Origin: Desulfuromonadales bacterium
Lineage (GTDB): Bacteria; Desulfobacterota; Desulfuromonadia; Desulfuromonadales; BM103
Assembly (NCBI GenBank): GCA_029859485.1
Contig: JAOUDB010000062.1
Location: 1-9,691, forward strand
Direction of reading: 5' to 3'
DNA length: 9,691 bases
Of this stretch, positions 5,502 to 9,691 are shown piece by piece. The notes under the pieces were generated by a model that was given only the letters and a program-made list of their open reading frames with translations, was not told where the DNA came from and made no database searches. Position numbers and translations under genes: made by a program. Position 1 is the first letter of the stretch; every line of letters starts with the position of its first letter.

Positions 5502-7900
5502 CGCTGTGCCTCCTTCTCAAGCCGACAGTCGAGCACGCCGCCCGGGACCATTCCTTCAAGCGCGGTATCCCAGAGTTGCGGTACCATGACCAGCCTTTTT
5601 TGCATCTTTTCATCCGTGCGGATGATGACGTGACAATGACCAAAATGAGTGGTCAGACGTGCCCGTTCGTCTGCTGCCAAATTCAGCTCCGCTGCCAGCT
5701 CAGGATGCAGGAGAACATAAGGTTGCGGCTCCGTGGCGGCCAGAGGTGCAGAGAGGTGCGCCAGCCATTGGGAGCCAACCTGCCCGGTGATAGCCATGAG
5801 TGTCAAGGCCTCAGCCATCGCGGTATGAGGCAGCTCCTGCTCTTCGGCCGGAGGCAAAGTGCCTTGGGCGGTCAAGCGGATCCCTGTCGTTTCTGCGGCA
5901 ACTGATGAAAGTCCTGCAAACTGCGGGTGGTCCTGCTCGATTGATTCGCGCAATTCAACGAGATTCAACTTGCGCTCAAGGAGTCCGGCCAAAAGCAGCC
6001 AGTCTGCCTCGGGAGCGGAACCAGGGGTTGTCTGGAAGAATTCGCGGGGTGGGTGGTTGCCGGCACCGGCCTCACGGATCGGTACACCCGGATCGATGAC
6101 CGGCAGGAAGGCCTGCAGGCGGCCTTCGTTGTTCACATAGCTCCCTGCCATCTCAGCGTTGGCACGCGTCGGCAGGAAGATGTCAGCACGCTGTGCTGCG
6201 AGGTTCGCTGTCGAATCAAAGCTCACCAGTAATTCCAGATGACCGAGAGCGGCCTGCGCTCGAGCAGGATCTCTGGCTTCTCGGAAGGGGTCACTTTCCA
6301 GGCAGACCAGCGCGCGCACGGTGCCTTCCTGAACAGCATCAAGAACGCTATCAAAATCAGGGCCGTTACCGGAAAGGAGCGCGCCGCCATAACTGTTGGG
6401 GCCGGCCAGCATGGTGATGACACCAACAGAGCGTTGATCAGAGGAGAGCTGCTCTGCAGCAGAGCAGAGGGCCTGAACGCCCTGCCCACCAAGGAGGTCA
6501 GCGCCACCGATCAGAACCGGACGCTGAGCAGCCTTGATTTGCTCAAGCAGACTCTCAAGCAGGTATTGGTCGTCAGCTTCGAAGGCGTTCAAATCGTTCT
6601 TACCGAGCGCCACGAGGACTTCTGACAGTCTTTCTGGAGACAGCGGCAAGTGGTTTGCGCGGCAAGGCAACTCCACCGGCCGGGGGTCGATAACGACGAC
6701 CTTGCCACCGTTGCGTTCCGCCTGGCGGATGGCTAAGGCCAACATCGGACCTTCCGCCAGAGGGTCGGCACCAAAGAGGACCACCAGGTCACTCTGACGG
6801 AGTTCTTCCTGGCTACGGACATGCTTGCCAAGTCGGGCCGCCAAAGTCCGGGCGGCACGATCACGCCCCTGGTGAGCTTCGTAAACAAGCTGCAGCGAAG
6901 CGGTTGCTTTAGCCCAATCGTGCAAAAGCACGCTGGCTTCAAAACTTGAGCGGGGAGAACCGAGGAAAGCGACGCTGTCCGGTCCGTGTTTGCTCGCGAT
7001 TGCAGCAACCTGCTCACGGGCGGCAAGCAAGGCAGCGTCAACAGCGACAGGCTGTCCATCGAGGCGCGCCTGGCGCGGGCGCTCCGGATGATTGACATGA
7101 TCGTAACCAAAGCGGCCGCGATCGCAGATGAAGAAACCGTTGGTTTCCCGGTTGATCCGGGCTTTGACCCTCTGGATCTCACGATAGCGACCGCCGGGGA
7201 CGGTGGCACAACCGAGGCTACAGTGTGGACAGATTGACGGCGCTTCTTGCAGGTCCCAGAGTCGTGTCTTGAAACGGAACGGCTTGCTGGTAAGAACTCC
7301 GGTCGGGCAGGCATCGATAATATTTCCGGAGAAAGGACTCTCCAGGGCACCTTCCTGGAAACGGCTGTACTGAATCCGATTGCGTGAGCCAAAAACACCG
7401 TAGTCCGTACCGCCACAATAGTCGCGATAGGTGCGCACACAACGATAACAGGTGATACAACGGTTCATCTCCTGCTGTACGAATGGCCCCAGATCCTGGT
7501 TGACGAAGGTGCATTTTTTACCGCTATAGCGGCGGACACCATGACCGCCGGCCACAGTCATCTCCTGCAAGTGACACTCGCCGCCTTCGTCGCAGACCGG
7601 ACAATCGTGGGGATGATTGATCATGGCCCACTCGATAACATGCTCGCGCAACTCCATGGCATCGGGATCGGTTGACGAAACCACCATGCCGTCCTGAGCC
7701 TGGACCATACAGGCCATCTGCAAACCCTTGACCGGGCCATCGACAAACATCATGGCGCAGAGACGACAGGACCCGACGGCTCCCAAGGCTTCATGGTAGC
7801 AGAAGTGAGGGATGACGATGTCGAGTTCACGTGCGGCTTCGAGGACGTTGGTCCCGTCCGGCACGGTCACTTCAAGGTTGTCGATAGTCAGTTTAGGCAT
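5498..7900 (-). CDS. nuoG: NADH-quinone oxidoreductase subunit G, iron-sulfur subunit with N1b, N4, N5 and N7
   Basis: NuoG is the largest peripheral-arm subunit and holds most of the electron wire from NuoF to NuoI. The product is 800 residues, against 908 in E. coli. In order: a [2Fe-2S] ferredoxin domain with C34, C45, C48 and C64 (N1b); H96, C100, C103 and C109 (His-Cys3 cluster N5); C148, C151, C154 and C198 (N4); and C224, C227, C231 and C259, the CxxCxxxC-x27-C motif of the off-path cluster N7 found in E. coli-type enzymes. The remainder is the degenerate molybdopterin-oxidoreductase-like domain, with ADIFLPTRANAEMAGSYVNN as its most typical stretch. The start MPKLTIDNLEVTVPDGTNVLEA fits the family, but the leader (CAACCGAATTT before ATG) shows no Shine-Dalgarno. 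The 37-base gap to nuoF is filled largely by a 14-base tandem repeat. The stop overlaps nuoH. Confidence 0.98.
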   Translation of the reverse strand: MPKLTIDNLEVTVPDGTNVLEAARELDIVIPHFCYHEALGAVGSCRLCAMMFVDGPVKGLQMACMVQAQDGMVVSSTDPDAMELREHVIEWAMINHPHDCPVCDEGGECHLQEMTVAGGHGVRRYSGKKCTFVNQDLGPFVQQEMNRCITCYRCVRTYRDYCGGTDYGVFGSRNRIQYSRFQEGALESPFSGNIIDACPTGVLTSKPFRFKTRLWDLQEAPSICPHCSLGCATVPGGRYREIQRVKARINRETNGFFICDRGRFGYDHVNHPERPRQARLDGQPVAVDAALLAAREQVAAIASKHGPDSVAFLGSPRSSFEASVLLHDWAKATASLQLVYEAHQGRDRAARTLAARLGKHVRSQEELRQSDLVVLFGADPLAEGPMLALAIRQAERNGGKVVVIDPRPVELPCRANHLPLSPERLSEVLVALGKNDLNAFEADDQYLLESLLEQIKAAQRPVLIGGADLLGGQGVQALCSAAEQLSSDQRSVGVITMLAGPNSYGGALLSGNGPDFDSVLDAVQEGTVRALVCLESDPFREARDPARAQAALGHLELLVSFDSTANLAAQRADIFLPTRANAEMAGSYVNNEGRLQAFLPVIDPGVPIREAGAGNHPPREFFQTTPGSAPEADWLLLAGLLERKLNLVELRESIEQDHPQFAGLSSVAAETTGIRLTAQGTLPPAEEQELPHTAMAEALTLMAITGQVGSQWLAHLSAPLAATEPQPYVLLHPELAAELNLAADERARLTTHFGHCHVIIRTDEKMQKRLVMVPQLWDTALEGMVPGGVLDCRLEKEAQR
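5509..5515 (-). promoter_or_regulatory. Strong Shine-Dalgarno of nuoH inside the nuoG end
   Basis: AAGGAGG on the minus strand, 7 bases before the nuoH ATG, fixes that start. It contrasts with the missing signals in front of nuoG, nuoI and nuoJ. Confidence 0.85.
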
Positions 7901-7913
7901 AAATTCGGTTGTC

Positions 7914-7941
7914 GGGGGCTAGCCTCTGGGGGCTAGCCTAG
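7914..7941. repeat. 14-base tandem duplication around the palindrome GGCTAGCC, nuoF-nuoG junction
   Basis: Two adjacent copies, GGGGGCTAGCCTCT (7914-7927) and GGGGGCTAGCCTAG (7928-7941), are identical over the first 12 bases. Each contains the self-complementary octamer GGCTAGCC, so the copies can pair with each other as an 8-base stem (7917-7924 with 7931-7938) around a 6-base loop. The nuoF stop TAG (7938-7940) falls inside the second copy. On the minus strand AGCCCCC recurs in 7-base phase, like the period of the nuoH-nuoI spacer array. The stem is too close to coding sequence, and lacks the T-run, to be a standard terminator. Confidence 0.85.
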
Positions 7942-9209
7942 TTAAAAGGACAGCATCCTTTGCGGATGTGATCCTTGATTTCATCTTCATAGAGCCGCAG
8001 CAGCGCTTCTACAGGCCCCATGGCGCCTTCAGCCAAGGCACAGAAAGAACGACCCTTGATATTTTTCACCTGATCCTTGAGCATCGTCAGGTCGTCGTTG
8101 GTCGCCCGGCCGAACTCGATTCGGTCGAGCAACCAGGAGATGGTGGATAGACCCTCTCGGCAAGGTGTGCACCACCCGCAGCTTTCGCGGGCGAAGAACT
8201 GGTTGAGGTTGCGGGTTACCGCCACCATGCAGGTGTCTTCGTCAAAGACTGTCACGCCCGCTGTACCGAGACGGCTCTCGACCTCTTCAAGGGGATTGAA
8301 ATCCATCATCACGTCAAGGTGATCGGTGGTCAGGTAAGGCGTTGACGCGCCGCCTGGCAAACAGGCCTTGAATTTTTTGCCTCCCCGCACGCCGCCGCCA
8401 AAATCTTCCACGACTTCACGCAAGGTGATGCCGAGGGGCAGCTCAAAGCATTCCGTGCGGTTCAGATGTCCGGACAGGCCAAAGAGCTTGGTTCCGGCAC
8501 TCTCCGGATTCAGTGCCAGGGCCTGGAACCAGGCGGTGCCATGAGTCAGGATATGCGGCACGGTGGCCAGGGTTTCGACGTTGTTGACGTTGGTGGGTCG
8601 CCCGAAGAGACCACGCTGAGCCGGAAAAGGCGGTTTGGAACGCGGATTGGGCCGACGGCCCTCGAGACCGTTGAGCTGAGAGGTCTCCTCGCCAAGAATG
8701 TAGCGCCCGGCACTGCCGTGTACGTGCAGTTCGACGTCAAATCCGGAACCAAGGATATTTTCCCCCAGATAGCCCGCTTCGACCGCTTCTTCAATCGCCC
8801 GCTCAAGCCGTTGAAAACAATCTTCGTACGCGTAACGCAGGAAGATATAACCGATCTGGGTCTGCAGGGCATAGGCTGCAATCGCCATCCCCTCGACCAG
8901 TTGATGAGGATCGGCCAGTAGCAGTTGGCGATCCTTGTAAGTGCCCGGCTCCATCTCGTCACCGTTACAGACCAGGTATTTGTCTCCAGGTTGATCGGCC
9001 GGGAAAAAAGACCATTTGATACCGGTGGGAAAGCCTGCGCCGCCACGGCCACGCAGACCAGAGCCCTTGACCAGCTCGCAGACCTCCGCCGGCGGCATCT
9101 TCATCGCCGCGCGCAGGCCCTGGTAGCCACCGTTCTTCTCGTACTCGGGCAAGAGGACCGTCTCGTTCGGCCGGCGATTTTTGAATAGAACCTGTGTATA
9201 GGCGTTCAT
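7938..9209 (-). CDS. nuoF: NADH-quinone oxidoreductase subunit F, NADH- and FMN-binding 51-kDa-type subunit
   Basis: NuoF oxidises NADH with FMN and passes electrons through [4Fe-4S] cluster N3 to NuoG. The product is 423 residues (E. coli 445). The NADH/FMN glycine-rich loop GLRGRGGAGFPTGIKW is at 51-66, CNGDEMEPGTYKDR at 81-94, and GRYILGEETSQLNGLEGRR at 168-186, followed by NPRSKPPFPAQRGLFGRPT. Cluster N3 is complete, with C344, C347 and C350 in ESCGWCTPCREG plus C390. In GEETSQLN the usual form is GEETAL(L/I)N, so residues 177-178 (Ser-Gln) are atypical while both glutamates remain. The C-terminal tail KGCCPFN adds two cysteines absent from E. coli. The start ATG lies 4 bases after the nuoE stop with GAGG (9219-9222) as Shine-Dalgarno 9 bases upstream. 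The stop lies inside the 14-base repeat before nuoG. Confidence 0.98.
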   Translation of the reverse strand: MNAYTQVLFKNRRPNETVLLPEYEKNGGYQGLRAAMKMPPAEVCELVKGSGLRGRGGAGFPTGIKWSFFPADQPGDKYLVCNGDEMEPGTYKDRQLLLADPHQLVEGMAIAAYALQTQIGYIFLRYAYEDCFQRLERAIEEAVEAGYLGENILGSGFDVELHVHGSAGRYILGEETSQLNGLEGRRPNPRSKPPFPAQRGLFGRPTNVNNVETLATVPHILTHGTAWFQALALNPESAGTKLFGLSGHLNRTECFELPLGITLREVVEDFGGGVRGGKKFKACLPGGASTPYLTTDHLDVMMDFNPLEEVESRLGTAGVTVFDEDTCMVAVTRNLNQFFARESCGWCTPCREGLSTISWLLDRIEFGRATNDDLTMLKDQVKNIKGRSFCALAEGAMGPVEALLRLYEDEIKDHIRKGCCPFN

Positions 9210-9213
9210 ATCC

Positions 9214-9691
9214 TTAAACCTCGGCCGCTACTGCGGCACGCTCCCTTTGCAGAATGTCATTAATCTTTTCAGTGGTCAGAAAACCGTGCGTGGTAAAACC
9301 GATCATCATGGCCGGGGCATCACCACAGGCACCAAGACAGCAGGTTGGCAGCAGGGTGAAAATGCCGTCAGCCGTTGTTTCACCCAGGCCGATTCCCAAA
9401 GTTTTCATGAGATGTTCGGTGATCATCTCGGCACCGGTCGACCAGCAACAAATTGAATCACAAACATGAATGACCCGCTTGCCAACTTCACGCCGGAAGA
9501 TCTTATCGTAGAAAGTGGCCACTTCCTCCACTTCGATCGGCAGAACCCCGAGGGTTTCAGCAGCCAACAGCACACCGTCGTCAGGCACCCAGCCGTGGTG
9601 CGCTTGGATCGCCCGCAACTGGTCAACGATCAGCTCATGGGGATGAGCAATCGCCGCCGCCTTGGCCTTGAAGCTGTCGATCTGCTTTTGT
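9214..9691 (-). CDS. nuoE: NADH-quinone oxidoreductase subunit E, [2Fe-2S] 24-kDa-type subunit (5' end outside window)
   Basis: NuoE binds [2Fe-2S] cluster N1a next to the FMN of NuoF and forms the NADH dehydrogenase tip of complex I with NuoF and NuoG. The frame is open to the right edge, so 158 residues are visible (QKQIDSFKAK... to ...AAVAAEV) and only a few N-terminal residues should be missing (E. coli 166). The thioredoxin-like domain carries HVCDSICCW with the first ligand pair (C-x4-C, visible residues 77 and 82) and LLPTCCLGAC with the second (C-x3-C, residues 118 and 122). HHGWVPDDGV and EEVATFYDKIFR match the helical N-terminal part of the family. An in-frame TTG at 9618 is internal (LRAIQAHHGW) and is not the start. 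nuoE ends with TAA four bases before nuoF, and the two are evidently co-translated in one operon. Confidence 0.97.
   Translation of the reverse strand, partial: QKQIDSFKAKAAAIAHPHELIVDQLRAIQAHHGWVPDDGVLLAAETLGVLPIEVEEVATFYDKIFRREVGKRVIHVCDSICCWSTGAEMITEHLMKTLGIGLGETTADGIFTLLPTCCLGACGDAPAMMIGFTTHGFLTTEKINDILQRERAAVAAEV

Noticed and set aside
6733..7440. Minus-strand open frame of 235 codons in another frame of nuoG.
   Set aside because: It lies wholly within nuoG, whose frame carries the iron-sulfur motifs; composition is Ser/Arg-rich and typical of an out-of-frame reading.
7914..7941. Rho-independent terminator between nuoF and nuoG.
   Set aside because: The stem overlaps the nuoF stop, no U-run follows on the minus strand, and nuoG must be expressed with nuoF.
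9616..9618. TTG as a possible start of nuoE.
   Set aside because: The frame remains open and NuoE-like to the right edge, so this codon is an internal Leu and the true start lies outside the window.

Overview
The window is a stretch of one minus-strand operon for proton-pumping NADH:quinone oxidoreductase (respiratory complex I). Reading in the direction of transcription, from the right edge to the left, the order is nuoE (5' end cut by the window), nuoF, nuoG, nuoH, nuoI, a small inserted gene for a GxxExxY-family protein, nuoJ, nuoK, nuoL and nuoM (3' half cut by the window). nuoA, nuoB and nuoC/D would be expected beyond the right edge, and the rest of nuoM plus nuoN beyond the left edge; neither is visible. 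Almost every base is coding on the minus strand. I see no convincing plus-strand gene, promoter, tRNA, rRNA or CRISPR array.

The encoded subunits look catalytically complete. NuoE, NuoF and NuoG form the NADH-oxidising arm (FMN site, [2Fe-2S] N1a and N1b, [4Fe-4S] N3, N4, N5 and N7). NuoI carries two [4Fe-4S] centres toward the quinone. NuoH forms the membrane part of the quinone site, and NuoJ, K, L and M are proton-channel subunits with the key Glu and Lys residues in place. The set resembles the Escherichia coli type (CxxCxxxC N7 motif in NuoG, LLPTCCLG in NuoE, the NuoK ends MIP and MRG), but NuoG is about 100 residues shorter than in E. coli. Together with a GC content near 60% in sampled coding lines, this suggests a Gram-negative proteobacterium-like host. 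A Desulfuromonas/Geobacter-type lineage is my best guess, but this is inference from recollection of similar operons and was not tested.

The unusual material lies at the gene junctions. Most junctions are tight (nuoE-F has a 4-base gap; nuoG-H, J-K, K-L and L-M overlap by 1 to 4 bases). Three are expanded, and each contains short-period repeats. (i) Between nuoI and nuoJ sits an AT-richer gene of about 41% GC for a GxxExxY (predicted PD-(D/E)XK nuclease fold) protein. It is bracketed by inverted arrays of a 9-base CACGAAG-type repeat ending in a perfect 10-base terminal inverted repeat, and looks like a mobile cassette. Its predicted catalytic Glu is replaced by Gly. (ii) Between nuoH and nuoI is a 77-base array of degenerate 7-base units that switches from G-rich to C-rich halfway and can fold back on itself. 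(iii) Between nuoF and nuoG is a 14-base near-perfect tandem duplication centred on the palindrome GGCTAGCC, and it contains the nuoF stop codon. The genes just downstream of these three spacers (nuoJ, nuoI, nuoG) have weak or no visible Shine-Dalgarno sequence, whereas nuoH and nuoM, at overlapping junctions, have strong ones.
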